DNA of 64,000 nt from Massilia sp. Se16.2.3 (GCF_014171595.1 NZ_CP050451.1:4402001-4466000); one strand, 5' to 3'. Shown: positions 47,529-57,126, numbered from the stretch's first letter. Notes: generated by a model from the sequence alone, not told the origin. Translations and numbers: made by a program.

Positions 47529-48890
47529 ATGTACTCTGCCCTGCTTGACGTCGTCCGCCGCACCGCGGCGCTGTTTTCCCAGCCCCTGCCGGCCGACCGG
47601 CGCCGCCGCGGCATGCTGCTTGGCGGCGCTGCGCTGGCCATCGCCCTCACCCTGCCCGTCCCGCGCGCCGGCGCCCGGGACTGGACGAGCGAGCGCTGGG
47701 TCGGCACCTGGGGCACGGCCCCGGCCGGCCCGCCACCCGCCGCCAGCCTGCAGACCTTCAGCAACCAGACCCTGCGCCTGATCGTCCACACCAGCATCGG
47801 CGGCAACCGCGTGCGCATCCGCGTGTCCAACGAGTTCGGCACGGTGCCGCTGACCATCGGCGCGGCGCGCATCGGCGTGCGTGCCTCCGGCTCCGACGTC
47901 GCCCCAGGCAGCGACCGCGCCCTCACCTTCAGCGGCCGCAGCACGATCACGATTCCGGCCGGCGCCCCGGCGCTGTCCGATCCGGTGGAGCTGAACGTGC
48001 CGGCGCTGGGCGACCTCGCCATCAGCCTTTACCTGCCAGGCACGGTTGAGGCGAACACCATCCACGGCACCGCCCTGCAGACCAATTACGTCTCGCTGCC
48101 GGGCGATTTCACGGGCGCCGCCACCCTGCCCGTGCAGCGCACCATCACCAGCTGGCCTTTTTTTCTCACCGAGGTCGACGTCGAAGGCAGCGGCCCGGCC
48201 ATCGTCGCGCTGGGCGATTCCATCACCGACGGCACCCGCAGCACGGTCGACACCAACAACCGCTGGCCCGACTGGCTGGCGCGGCGCCTGCAGACCGTGC
48301 GCGACCCGGTGGCCGGCCTGAACGGGCGCATCGGGGTCGTCAACCGCGGCATCAGCGGCAACCGGTTGCTGAGCATTAACCCGGCCAACCTGGTGGCGGG
48401 CCGCTCCATCCTCGAGCGCTTCGACCGCGACGTGCTGGCCACAGCGGGCGTGCGCTACCTGACCCTGATGATCGGCATCAACGACATCGGCAACAGCACG
48501 GTGACGGGTCCCGGGTCGCTTTCGATTACGGCCGAGGAACTGATTGCCGGCTATCGCCAGGTGATTGCCCGTGCCCACGCGAAAGGCATCGCCGTGTTCG
48601 GCGCCACGCTGACGCCCTTCGAAGGCGCCGGCTACTTTTCGCCCGAAAAGGAAGTCGTGCGCCAGGCCGTGAACAACTGGATCCGCTCGAGCGACGAGTT
48701 CGATGGCGTCATCGATTTCGACCTCGCCACCCGCGACCCGGCCCACCCGAGCCGCTTCCTGCCGGCCTATGACAGCGGCGACCACCTGCACCCGAGCGAC
48801 CTCGGCTACCAGGCAATGGGCAATGCGGTGCCTCTGGCCCTGTTCCGTTCGGTGGGCACGGCGGCCTTGAAACCGGCGCAAGCGAAGTAG
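47529..48890 (+). CDS. Secreted SGNH/GDSL esterase
   Basis: A protein of 453 residues from an ATG preceded by AGGAGCGAGATC. An Arg-rich N terminus leads into a hydrophobic export segment (GMLLGGAALAIALTLPVPRA). A beta-rich domain of about 180 residues (VRIRVSNEFGTVPLTIGAAR) precedes the SGNH hydrolase core: block I GDSITDG, block II GISGNRLL, block III MIGINDIGN, block V DHLHPSD with catalytic Asp and His. Related proteins deacetylate xylan or rhamnogalacturonan. The substrate here is unknown. Two strong hairpins follow the gene. Confidence 0.88.
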   Translation: MYSALLDVVRRTAALFSQPLPADRRRRGMLLGGAALAIALTLPVPRAGARDWTSERWVGTWGTAPAGPPPAASLQTFSNQTLRLIVHTSIGGNRVRIRVSNEFGTVPLTIGAARIGVRASGSDVAPGSDRALTFSGRSTITIPAGAPALSDPVELNVPALGDLAISLYLPGTVEANTIHGTALQTNYVSLPGDFTGAATLPVQRTITSWPFFLTEVDVEGSGPAIVALGDSITDGTRSTVDTNNRWPDWLARRLQTVRDPVAGLNGRIGVVNRGISGNRLLSINPANLVAGRSILERFDRDVLATAGVRYLTLMIGINDIGNSTVTGPGSLSITAEELIAGYRQVIARAHAKGIAVFGATLTPFEGAGYFSPEKEVVRQAVNNWIRSSDEFDGVIDFDLATRDPAHPSRFLPAYDSGDHLHPSDLGYQAMGNAVPLALFRSVGTAALKPAQAK

Positions 48891-48914
48891 GGCGATAAGG
48901 TAGAAGACGATCAG

Positions 48915-48993
48915 CTGCCGGAGGCGCGCATGCCTCCGGCAGGCTCCGGCTGTGTCGAAAATGCCAACAGCCGCGCCTGCCTTGCGCGGCTGT
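48915..48993 (+). terminator. Tandem strong hairpins after the esterase gene
   Basis: An 11-bp perfect stem (48915-48925 with 48932-48942) is followed by a 10-bp perfect stem (48967-48976 with 48984-48993). Neither is followed by a full T run (CTTG only). They could act as terminators or 3' stabilisers; they lie 25-100 bp after the stop. Confidence 0.5.
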
Positions 48994-49144
48994 CTTGACG
49001 CAAATCATTGGCAACCTCGGATGCTTTCCCGGGGGAACATGATCGCTATATGGTAGCCCGGCCAGGAGCGTCCGCCGACACCGCCGCAGCGACGCGGCAA
49101 GCTTGCGCAGGACGTGCCGATTCCCTTAACCCGCCAGGAACCAT

Positions 49145-49903
49145 ATGAACATCAAGCCATTGATCACCGCTGCCATCTTCCTGCTGATGGGCTCCGCCGC
49201 CCAGGCCGGCACCATCCACTACGGCACCGGCACCAACGACCCCTGGAACTCGGCCACCAATGACAGGGCCATGGACAGCGCCTTCGGTGCCGGCAACTGG
49301 ACCAAGCGCTGGGGATTTTCCACGGGCGTATTCGAGGATGCCGATTTCGTTTTCCTCGATGGCGGCGACGGCAATGCGGTCGACTTCGCCAGCTTCCTGG
49401 CCAATAACAGCGCCGTCATCGCCAACTGGGTCGCCGCGGGCGGGCGCCTGTTCCTGAACGCGGCACCGAACGTCGGCGGCTCCTTCGACATGGGCTTCGG
49501 CGTGCGCCTGAACTACCCTGGCTATGCCGGCAGCGTGACGGTGACCGACGCCGGCGTGGCCGCCGGCCTGACCGAGGGCGGCTTGACCACCTCGTACTGG
49601 GGCACCTCCTTCGCCCATGCCACCGTCAGCGGCGAGATCAGCAAGCTGATTGCCAGCGGGGACGGCGGCACCGTGTTCGGCGCCATGCAGTTTGGCAAAG
49701 GCTTCGTTGCCTTCGGCGGCGAGACCACGACCAACTTCCACGGCCCCTACGCCGATGCACAAGCGCTGCGCGTCAACGCGTTGCGCTACGTCGCCCATGC
49801 CGCAACGCAGGGGGGAGAGGTGCCGGAACCGGCAACGGTCGCGCTGGTCGGCATGGGTCTGCTGGCCGTCTGCGCCGTACGGCGAAAAGCCGGGCGCGAC
49901 TGA
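49145..49903 (+). CDS. PEP-CTERM sorting-domain protein
   Basis: An exported protein of 252 residues with signal peptide MNIKPLITAAIFLLMGSAAQA. The C terminus carries the complete PEP-CTERM tripartite signal: VPEPATVALVG, a hydrophobic helix and a basic end (VRRKAGRD). Such proteins are processed by exosortase, which is encoded elsewhere, and are linked with exopolysaccharide-rich biofilm in Betaproteobacteria. The central part (FASFLANNSAVIANWVAAGG, RLFLNAAPNVGG) resembles a glutamine-amidotransferase-like or ThuA-like fold, but that is uncertain. Confidence 0.88.
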   Translation: MNIKPLITAAIFLLMGSAAQAGTIHYGTGTNDPWNSATNDRAMDSAFGAGNWTKRWGFSTGVFEDADFVFLDGGDGNAVDFASFLANNSAVIANWVAAGGRLFLNAAPNVGGSFDMGFGVRLNYPGYAGSVTVTDAGVAAGLTEGGLTTSYWGTSFAHATVSGEISKLIASGDGGTVFGAMQFGKGFVAFGGETTTNFHGPYADAQALRVNALRYVAHAATQGGEVPEPATVALVGMGLLAVCAVRRKAGRD

Positions 49904-49953
49904 CCGGCGCGTACGATACCGGACGGGGTGCGCCTGGGCTCCCCCTTTGTTCC

Positions 49954-50348
49954 TCAGGCGTCGCGCGGCGGCCAGCAATGCACCGCGCCGCCGGTTTCCC
50001 CATCGCCGCGCGCCAGGTCTGTTCGGGGAAATGGCCGCGGCCGATCAGCCTGGCCAGCAAGGCGTCGGCGCCACGGGCCTCCATCGGCACGATCACCGGC
50101 CGCCTGCCCTCGCCGAGTTCGATGACCAGGATGTCCGATGCGTAGATGCCTTCGTCCTGGAAGCAGACGCGGCTGATATCGCGCCAGCCGAAACGCTGGG
50201 TCCACTCGGCCTGGGCGGTGTCGAGCGCAATCACCCGTGCCTCGTTCGCGTCGAACTCGACGGCAATGAGTTCATCGAGCCGCCGCGGCCGGCGTGCGTT
50301 CCACCAGGCCTGCAGGCGCGCCAGCCAGGTGCCGGGTGTCGTTTCCAT
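49954..50348 (-). pseudogene. Small conserved-looking protein, one apparent frameshift
   Basis: After correction 131 residues: METTPGTWLARLQAWWNARR, then a beta-rich core (LIAVEFDANEARVIALDTAQ, GWRDISRVCFQDEGIYASDI) and GRGHFPEQTWRAAMG. At 49998-50001 a run of four C (minus-strand G) should be five; then the protein ends ETGGAVHCWPPRDA at 49954 instead of running antisense into the PEP-CTERM gene. With the base restored it is exactly 132 codons. The family is not recognised. It starts one base after the SEL1 gene stop. Confidence 0.6.
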
Positions 50349-50957
50349 CTAGCTTCCGCCTGTTTTCGATTGGGTCGGCAGGCTGGTACCCACCTTCCAG
50401 GTGCGCGACAGCGCCTGCGCTTCCTCGATCTGCTCGGGCGTCATCTGCCTGGTAATCGCCGCGCGCTGGCTGACCGCGTTGTTGTTGCCGCTGGCCGCCG
50501 CGAGGTTCCACAGCATGTAGGCGATGACGGGATCGGCCGGGACGCCCGCGACGTGGTAGCGGTACATCAGCCCCAGCGCATGCTGGGCTTCGGCATGGCC
50601 CTGCTCGGCCGCCTTGCGGAACCAGGTGACGGCATGCTTCTGGTCGACCGGCACGGCGTTGCCGGTGTAATACATGGCGCCGACGACGTACTGGGCATCG
50701 GCCTTGCCCTGCTGGGCCGCCTTCAGGTGCCAGGCAAAGGCCTGCTTGTAGTCGCGCGCGACGCCGCGGCCCATGTAGTACATCAGTCCCAGCAAATGCT
50801 GGGCCTCGGGGTTGCCGGCCCGCGCCAGGGGCGTGACCTCTTTCAGGGCGAGCGCATAGTTGCGTGCGTTATAGGCGCTCGCTCCTTCGGGAAAACCGGC
50901 CTGCGCCGCCCCGGCCAGCCCGAGCGCCAGCAGGATCGCTACGGTAAGTTTTTTCAT
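50349..50957 (-). CDS. Secreted SEL1-repeat protein
   Basis: A protein of 202 residues from MKKLTVAILLALGLAGAAQA (signal peptide). Three SEL1-type repeats are clear: AQHLLGLMYYMGRGV, DAQYVVGAMYYTGNAVPVDQ, and EAQHALGLMYRYHVAGV, each with AAxQG spacers. Such repeats build alpha-alpha scaffolds for protein binding, here in the periplasm. It lies between the GIN-domain protein (84 bp upstream) and the small protein directly downstream, all on the minus strand. Confidence 0.85.
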   Translation of the reverse strand: MKKLTVAILLALGLAGAAQAGFPEGASAYNARNYALALKEVTPLARAGNPEAQHLLGLMYYMGRGVARDYKQAFAWHLKAAQQGKADAQYVVGAMYYTGNAVPVDQKHAVTWFRKAAEQGHAEAQHALGLMYRYHVAGVPADPVIAYMLWNLAAASGNNNAVSQRAAITRQMTPEQIEEAQALSRTWKVGTSLPTQSKTGGS

Positions 50958-51041
50958 TGTCTCGTGCGTGATACCGGTCACTTCGCCTCATCCATGTCGC
51001 CGCCGGCGACGGTGCTCTCCTGCCCTTTCGGCTGCTGCCGG

Positions 51042-51833
51042 TTACTTCCAGCTGACCTTGCCCAGGCCGTCCACGCTCACCTTGCGGTTGAGCGGCTTGC
51101 CGTAGACTGTGACCGAGCCCATGCCCGACAGGTTCAGGTTCGCGCTCTGGTGGGCCGTGACGGTGGCGTTGCCCAGGCCCGAGAGCTCGAGGGTGACGCT
51201 GTCGGCGGCAAAGGCCTGCGCGTCCAGCCCGCCGAGCCCGCCCAGCTCCGCTTTGAGCCAGCGGCTGCGTCCGCTTAGGGTGACATAGCCAGCGCCCTGC
51301 AGGTCGAGGCTGATGCCTTCGCTGCGCAGGCCGACCAGCTTCATGCTGCCGACGCCGCTCAGGGTGGCCGTGATCATGCGGTAGTCGCTGTTGACGTGCA
51401 TCGAGCCGGCGCCGTCCAGCGAGAGCTCGAGCTCCTCGCCGCGAAAGCCCGTGATCTCGGTGACGCCCAGGCTTTCGGAGCTCACTTCGCGCAGGTTCGG
51501 CAGCACCAGGTCGGCGCGCACCGGGCTCTGGCGCGACATGCGCACGCCTTCCATCTCGCTGCCGAGGTTCAGGGTGTCGCCGCTTTGCATCGCTGTCAGG
51601 CGCGCGATCCAGCGCGGGTCGCCGCTCAGCGACAGCGTCGCCGGACTGCCCCGGCGCACGCGCAGGTCGATCACGCCATCGACGCGCACGCGCACGATGC
51701 GCGCATCGAGCTGGCGCTGTTCGCCCGCGACCTCGGGCGCGCGCTCGCCGAAGGGCGCGGCGCCGGCCAGGGGCGCCAGCGCCAGGGCCGCCAGGCCGAG
51801 GCCCGCCAGACGGGGTTTGAAAGACTTGATCAT
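51042..51833 (-). CDS. Secreted DUF2807 (GIN-domain) protein
   Basis: A protein of 263 residues from MIKSFKPRLAGLGLAALALA (signal peptide). The mature part is a beta-helix of short repeats (ELELSLDGAGSMHVNSDYRM, ATLSGVGSMKLVGLRSEGIS, LDLQGAGYVTLSGRS, LELSGLGNATVTAHQ) with the repeating LSGxGxxxV pattern of the putative auto-transporter adhesin head GIN domain. Its function is unknown, perhaps envelope stress or adhesion. It is the first gene of a three-gene set. Confidence 0.85.
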   Translation of the reverse strand: MIKSFKPRLAGLGLAALALAPLAGAAPFGERAPEVAGEQRQLDARIVRVRVDGVIDLRVRRGSPATLSLSGDPRWIARLTAMQSGDTLNLGSEMEGVRMSRQSPVRADLVLPNLREVSSESLGVTEITGFRGEELELSLDGAGSMHVNSDYRMITATLSGVGSMKLVGLRSEGISLDLQGAGYVTLSGRSRWLKAELGGLGGLDAQAFAADSVTLELSGLGNATVTAHQSANLNLSGMGSVTVYGKPLNRKVSVDGLGKVSWK

Positions 51834-52163
51834 GCGATGTTCTCCGTATCTGCTGTGACGCGACTGCCCGCACGGCCGGCCAGATCGAGCCTGGCCATCC
51901 TTGAACAGTTTGACAATATCTGCATTATGACAACCGCCCCCTTGCGGCGCGCGCAAATGCGACAGACTGCAGAATTGGCGGACCAGACGACAGAAACGGC
52001 GCCGGAATCCGTCGTCTTACCTTTCTCTACACTAACATGCATACGTAAAAAATTACTTTTTAGCATGCCGCTACGCTAAGATGGATGACGCCGCGCGTTC
52101 GCCGTTGCGGCCGTTTTTCGACTCAACCCATTATTCGACTCAGCTCTATTTCCGAGGTCATCA
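51834..52163. other. Divergent intergenic region between GIN-domain and M16 peptidase genes
   Basis: No gene is seen. An AT-rich patch at about 52016-52066 with GTAA/TTAC arms is the most likely site of divergent promoters, but no pair of boxes is convincing. Confidence 0.4.
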
Positions 52164-53609
52164 ATGCGCATGCGCCAACTTCCCGCCCTGCTGGCCGGGC
52201 TCAGCCTCTCGGTGTCAGCGGTATCCGCGACACCTTCCGCCACGCCTTCGGCTGCACCTTCGGCCGCCAGCGACCGCTGGGACCTGCCCGTCCACACCAA
52301 GAAACTCGACAACGGCCTGACCGTGATCGTCACCGAAGACCATAGCTCGCCGACCGTCGGCGTCTCGGTCGTCTACCACGTCGGCATGCGCCTCGAGCCG
52401 AAGAACCGCACCGGCTTCGCCCACCTGTTCGAACACCTGATGTTCCAGGGCACGCCGAACGCGCCGAAGGGCGTCTTCGACAAGACGATCACCGGCGGCG
52501 GTGGCCGCAACAACGGTTCGACCCGTCCCGACTTCACCAACTACATCGAGACCGCACCGGTTTCCTCGCTCGAGCCGATCCTGTGGCTGGAAGCGGACCG
52601 CATGAAGACGCTCGACTTCAACGCCGCGACGCTGAAGAACCAGCAGGACGTGGTCAAGGAAGAAATCCGCGTCAACGTGAAGAACCAGCCCTACGGCGGC
52701 TTCATGTGGATCGACATCAGCCAGCATGCGTTCCAGAAGTGGGAAAACAACCATGACGGCTACGGCAGCTTCGAGGACCTCGAAGGCGCCAGCCTGGAAG
52801 ACGTGCGCAGCTTCCACCGCGACTACTACGGTCCGAACAACGCCGTGCTGGCCATCGCCGGCGACGTGACCCCGGCCCAGGGCTTCGCACTGGCCCAGAA
52901 GTACTTCGGCGGCATCAAAGCCCGTCCGGTGCCAAAAAGCGGCGACTTCTCCGAGCCGCTGAACAAGGCCGAAAAGCGCATCGAGCAAAGCGACGCGCTG
53001 GCCCAGGTGCCGGCCGTGGCCGTGGCCTGGAAGGTGCCGGAACGCGGCAGCCGCGACCAGGCACCGGTGGCCGTGCTGGCCGAACTGCTGGCCGGCGGCG
53101 ACGCGTCGACCATGTACCAGGGCCTGGTCAAGGGCCGCGAACTGGCGCTGAACGTCGACGCGCTGTTCGGCCTGGTGAGCCCGTGGGAATACGGCGGCCC
53201 GACGCCGCTGACCATCTACGCGATGTACAAGCCCACCACCAACGCCGACGCCATCCTGGCGGCGATGGACGAGGAAATCGCCAAGGTCGTCAAGGACGGC
53301 GTCGACGATGCAACCTTGAAGCGCGTGAAGACGCGCATGCTGGCCGACTGGAACAACGGCCTGGAAAGCTTCATCAACCGCGCCGATACCGTCGCCCGCC
53401 TGCAGACCATCTGGGGCGACGCGAACGTGGTCAACAAGATCCCGGGCTGGATCGAGGGCGTGACTTCGCAGGACCTGCAGCGCGTGGCCGCCACTTACCT
53501 GGTCAAGACCAACCGCACCGTCATCGACCGCAAGCCGGCAGCCAAGCCGGCGCCTGCGGCACCTTCCACCACGCCAGCTGCCGCAACGGCCGCCGGCGAC
53601 AAGAAATAA
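52164..53609 (+). CDS. M16-family zinc metallopeptidase, catalytic subunit
   Basis: A periplasmic peptidase of 481 residues with signal peptide MRMRQLPALLAGLSLSVSAV. The inverted zinc motif HxxEH is present in GFAHLFEHLMFQGT, with the downstream glutamate region LKNQQDVVKEEIRVN. A second M16 half starts around VRSFHRDYYGPNNAVLAIAG. It is followed 11 bp later by a second M16 protein lacking the motif, the usual active/inactive pair like mitochondrial processing peptidase or PqqF-like heterodimers. Ribosome site GAGGTCATCA precedes the ATG. Confidence 0.92.
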   Translation: MRMRQLPALLAGLSLSVSAVSATPSATPSAAPSAASDRWDLPVHTKKLDNGLTVIVTEDHSSPTVGVSVVYHVGMRLEPKNRTGFAHLFEHLMFQGTPNAPKGVFDKTITGGGGRNNGSTRPDFTNYIETAPVSSLEPILWLEADRMKTLDFNAATLKNQQDVVKEEIRVNVKNQPYGGFMWIDISQHAFQKWENNHDGYGSFEDLEGASLEDVRSFHRDYYGPNNAVLAIAGDVTPAQGFALAQKYFGGIKARPVPKSGDFSEPLNKAEKRIEQSDALAQVPAVAVAWKVPERGSRDQAPVAVLAELLAGGDASTMYQGLVKGRELALNVDALFGLVSPWEYGGPTPLTIYAMYKPTTNADAILAAMDEEIAKVVKDGVDDATLKRVKTRMLADWNNGLESFINRADTVARLQTIWGDANVVNKIPGWIEGVTSQDLQRVAATYLVKTNRTVIDRKPAAKPAPAAPSTTPAAATAAGDKK

Positions 53610-53620
53610 GGAGCGCATCG

Positions 53621-55068
53621 ATGAACAAACTGATGCTGACACTGGCGATCTCGATGATGTTCGCCCCCGCCGCCTTTGCCGCGCCTGCCGCCGATGAAGC
53701 ACAGTCCAGCGCGAAAGCCGCCGCACCGGCAGCCAAGCTGGCCGCCATGCCCGCCTACGGCAGGACAAGCCGATCCCGACCCCGAAGATCGCCAAGAAGA
53801 CCCTCGCCAACGGCATGACCGTCTGGGTGGTGCCGCGCCGTGGCCTGCCGCGCGTCGACTATGTGCTGGCCGTGCGCGGTGCCGGCTTTGCCGCCGACGA
53901 CAGCGCCCATCCCGGCTTTGCCAACCTGCTCGCCGGGATGATCAACGAAGGCAGCGCCAAGCGCGATTCGCGCGCGATCGCCGAAGCGGCCCGGGCATGG
54001 GCGGCTCGGTGGCCGCCGGCCCGGCGTCGGACGGCATCGTCGTCCAGGCCAATGCGCTCGCTTCGCAGGCTGGCCCGATGATGGCGCTGCTGGCCGAAGT
54101 GGCGCGCACGCCGAGCTTCCCGGAAAAGGAAGTCGAACTGACCAAGGCCAACGCGCTGCAGCAGCTGCGCGCCGCCGAGGCCACGCCGCGCTTCCGCGCC
54201 GAGCGCGCCATCAGCCAGGCCGTGTACGGCCAGCACCCCTACGGCCACCCAGCCGACCGCGGAAGCGATCACCTCGACGACGCGCGAGATGATGGTGACC
54301 GAACATGCGAAGCGCTTCCGTCCCGACCGCGCGCTGCTCGTGATCACCGGCCGCATCAGCGAGGCCGAGGCGATGAAGCTGGCCCAGGCTGCGTTCGGCG
54401 ACTGGAAGGCCGAAGGCGCGGCACTGGCCGACGTGGCGGCCCCGAGCCAGCCCGCCAGGCCGGCGCGCATTTTGCTCTCGCGCGCAGGCAGCGTGCAGTC
54501 GACCATCCGCGTCGGCGGCCCCGGGATTGCCGCCAGCGCCGACGAGCAGGTGCCGCTGCGCCTGGCCAGCACCATCCTCGGCGGCGGCTTCTCGAGCCGC
54601 GTGAACATCAACCTGCGCGAGCAAAAGGGTTATACCTATGGCGCCTCGGCCGGCGCACGCATGAACCGTGCGGGCGGTGCCATCGTCGGCGGCGCCGATG
54701 TGCGCAACGAAGTCACGGGTGCGGCCCTGCTTGAATACCTCAACGAGTACAAGCGCATCGGCAGCGAGATGGTGCCGGCGGACGAAATGACGATGAACAA
54801 GCGTTATGTCGCCGGCGGTTACCTGATCAGCAACCAGCTGCAGGGCGCGGTGGCCGGCACGCTGGCGCAGAACTGGCTGGTCGGCCTGCCGGCGGAATTC
54901 CTCGGCCAGTACGTGCCGCGGATCCAGAAGGTCAGCCCGCAGCAGGTGCGCGACGTGTCGAAGAAGTACTTCGCGCCGGAGTCGCAGTCGATCGTCGTGG
55001 TTGGCGATCCGCAGGCAGTGAGCGCCCAGCTCAAGCAGTTCGGCGAATTCACCGTCACGGAAAAGTAA
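53621..55068 (+). pseudogene. M16-family non-catalytic partner subunit, three apparent frameshifts
   Basis: After correction about 482 residues with a signal peptide (MNKLMLTLAISMMFAPAAFA). The equivalent of the zinc site reads HPGFANLLAGMINEGS, so HxxEH is absent and the subunit is expected to be inactive, pairing with the upstream peptidase. The second half keeps the family's GGGFSSRVNINLREQKGYTY. Breaks lie at about 53761 (missing C in GGCC), 53993 (missing G) and about 54265 (one extra base or two lost). Their correction gives a multiple of three. The frame from 54289 to the stop is clean. A good terminator follows. Confidence 0.78.
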
Positions 55069-55088
55069 GGCTCGTTTTGCTCCCTTCG

Positions 55089-55114
55089 AACGCCCGCCTC
55101 GCGCGGGCGTTTTT
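55089..55114 (+). terminator. Rho-independent terminator after the M16 pair
   Basis: AACGCCCGC / GCGGGCGTT form a 9-bp stem with a 5-base loop, followed by TTTTT. It lies 21 bp after the stop at 55068. Confidence 0.85.
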
Positions 55115-55171
55115 CGTTGAGGCGTCGGCAAGCAAGGGTAGAATACGGCTTTTGCCCCCTCCCCTGCCGCC

Positions 55172-55420
55172 ATGGAACCGCTCGACCAACGTTATCTCGT
55201 CCAACAGAACAAGCTTGCCGACGACGGCAGGAAGCCGCCCGTGTTTGCCAAGGTCATGCGCAGCAAGGAAGGCAAGTTCGAGGGCGTCTCCTTCATCCGC
55301 AACAAGGAAAAGGCCACGGTCATGACGATCGAAGAGGCGCAGGAAGTGATCGACTGGGCCAACCGCAAGAAGGAAAACGCGCGCGAGTACGCGACGAAAA
55401 TCATCTGCCTGGGCCAGTAA
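55172..55420 (+). CDS. Small conserved-looking cytoplasmic protein
   Basis: An 82-residue hydrophilic protein (MEPLDQRYLVQQNKLADDGR, FAKVMRSKEGKFEGVSFIRN, MTIEEAQEVIDWANRKKEN). No signal peptide or helix through the membrane. Balanced codon use and a clean start after a terminator support a real gene. No function is recognised. It ends 9 bp before the end of the convergent hydrolase gene. Confidence 0.7.
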   Translation: MEPLDQRYLVQQNKLADDGRKPPVFAKVMRSKEGKFEGVSFIRNKEKATVMTIEEAQEVIDWANRKKENAREYATKIICLGQ

Positions 55421-55429
55421 ACAGGCCCG

Positions 55430-56389
55430 CTACTGCAGCATCGCCAGCGCTGGCCGCCCGCGCAAACCGGCAAGCACTGTCCGCACCGGCAAATGGCAGG
55501 CCAGGTCGGTGTTCGTATGGTGCCAGGCTTGCGCCGGGCGCACCTCCACGGTGATCGCCGGGTCCGAATTCATCGCGCCGAACCAGTCGAGTTCTCCCAT
55601 CACGTCGATGATGCGGCGGTAGCGCGGCGGCATGGCAATGGCCGCCGAGATCGTGACGATCGCGGTCTCGGCCAGGTCGCCGTCCATCCCTGTGCCCTGG
55701 AGCGCATACAGCGCTTCCGAAATCACCAGGTTGCCCTTCGAATGCCCGGTCAGGAGGGCGAAGCGGAAACGCCGGTCGGCCAGCAGCTGGCACAGTGTGC
55801 GCGTGTCCAGGCTGGTACGCGCCAGGTTGAAGGGCCGCGGATGGGTGATCTCGAAGGCGGTGCCGCGCGTCAGGTCGTCGAACTGCTCGAACAGATGGCG
55901 CACGCGGTTGAGCGTGCCGAACCAGTACCAGCCGCCCGCCGCTTCGGCGAGCATGTCGGCCAGGCCGTAGCCGGATACCAGCGCCGCCACCGGCTCGCCG
56001 AACGCGTCGGCCACGTTGCGCGCGAACGCCGCCGTTCCCAGCGCCGAACTGCCGACGCCGGCCACCGCGAGGATGCGCATGCCGGTTCCGCCGCTGGCGG
56101 CGAAGTCCTCGATATCGGGACAGATGCGCAGACGCCCGGCCTGCGATGGTGGCACGATCAGGAGCGCTCCCTCGCGCGCCAGCCAGGGCGCGACGGCAGC
56201 CGCCTCGGCAGGCGTGATCACGCCGATGTCGTAGAACAGCGCGTCGAGCGTGGTGTTGCGGCGCCGGTAGCCTTCGAGCACCGCTTCGCGCCAGGGCGCC
56301 TTGGCCTGCACCACCTCGGCCGCGGAATTGCGGCGCAGCTGCGCCGATGCGAGCACGAGCGGCGTGCTGTTCCTGCCTGCGTCTGCCAT
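55430..56389 (-). CDS. Alpha/beta hydrolase-like protein
   Basis: A protein of 319 residues from the ATG at 56389, which has AGGGGA at ideal distance (an in-frame upstream start at 56416 lacks this). The nucleophile elbow is LLTGHSKGNLVISEAL, with serine in GHSKG. Before it come ILAVAGVGSSALGTAAFARN and a segment on ADAFGEPVAALVSGYGLADM. There is no signal peptide. The sequence suggests a serine hydrolase related to lipases or PHA-associated enzymes, but the exact family is not recognised, and the catalytic His could be one of those in AQAWHHTNTDLACH. Confidence 0.65.
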   Translation of the reverse strand: MADAGRNSTPLVLASAQLRRNSAAEVVQAKAPWREAVLEGYRRRNTTLDALFYDIGVITPAEAAAVAPWLAREGALLIVPPSQAGRLRICPDIEDFAASGGTGMRILAVAGVGSSALGTAAFARNVADAFGEPVAALVSGYGLADMLAEAAGGWYWFGTLNRVRHLFEQFDDLTRGTAFEITHPRPFNLARTSLDTRTLCQLLADRRFRFALLTGHSKGNLVISEALYALQGTGMDGDLAETAIVTISAAIAMPPRYRRIIDVMGELDWFGAMNSDPAITVEVRPAQAWHHTNTDLACHLPVRTVLAGLRGRPALAMLQ

Positions 56390-56497
56390 GACGGTCCCCT
56401 GGTCGTTGCGGGCCATGGCAATCCGCGGGCCCGTTCGCTTAAGAGCCGGGCGCCGGCCGAAAGTTCACGGCCGCGCTCCTCGGCGGGCTGCGCGTCC

Positions 56498-57126
56498 TCA
56501 GGGCAGGAAGCCGCGCAGGTTGTCCAGGTAAGCGTCGGGGATGACGACCGGATACAGCAGGCCGCCAAAGGCCGCCAGGATCAGTCCGGCCACGACAAGG
56601 CCCAGCACGGCGCCGGCCTGTCCCATGCGTACGCGCGTTGCGGCAACGACGCGCCCGCGCACCAGCAGGTGCAGCGCGCCGGCCAGGTGGACGAACAGCG
56701 CCAGCACCGCCAGGCCATAGTAGGGCACGAAAAAAAATGGAAAGGCGCCAGGTGCAGGCCGGCCGCGGCGTAATGGAAGTTGGTATCGAGCTTGAACACG
56801 AAGCGCCCCGCCAGGACCGAGGACACATGCACCAGCAGGAAGAAGGCCAGGTAGGCGCCCGAAACCGCCTGCATGCGCAGGAAGGGCGGCATCGGCCCGC
56901 CGCGGCGGCGCAGCAGGAATGCCAGGCCCGTCCCCACCTGCACCAGCACGCAGGCCAGCAGCAGCGCTTCGACGGCCGGCACCCGGGTCAGGCCACGCAC
57001 CGCGTCCATGAAGGCGATGTGGCTGGCGACGCCGTCCAGCGCGGCGAGATGGTTCGCCAGGTGCACCAGCGCATACAGCGCCAGCACGATGGCGCTGCCG
57101 CGATGGACGCGGCGCAGGCCGTTCAT
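56498..57126 (-). pseudogene. Five-helix membrane protein resembling a succinate dehydrogenase cytochrome b subunit, one apparent frameshift
   Basis: After correction 209 residues with hydrophobic helices at about 11-30, 52-72, 88-108, 131-156 and 170-190. Histidines fall inside helices at 22, 26, 100, 147 and 153, a pattern compatible with heme b as in SdhC/FrdC-type proteins. The frame breaks at a run of eight A (56730-56737; T on the coding strand), where nine restore 210 codons. Its ATG overlaps the P450 stop as ATGA, so the two are translationally coupled. No flavoprotein or iron-sulfur subunit is adjacent, so it is not part of a normal Sdh complex. A role in electron supply to the P450 is a hypothesis. 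Confidence 0.6.

Noticed and set aside
49773..49953. C-terminal extension of the small protein gene antisense to the PEP-CTERM gene
   Set aside because: The extension is Arg/Pro-rich shadow sequence; one base restored in a homopolymer ends the gene naturally at 49954.
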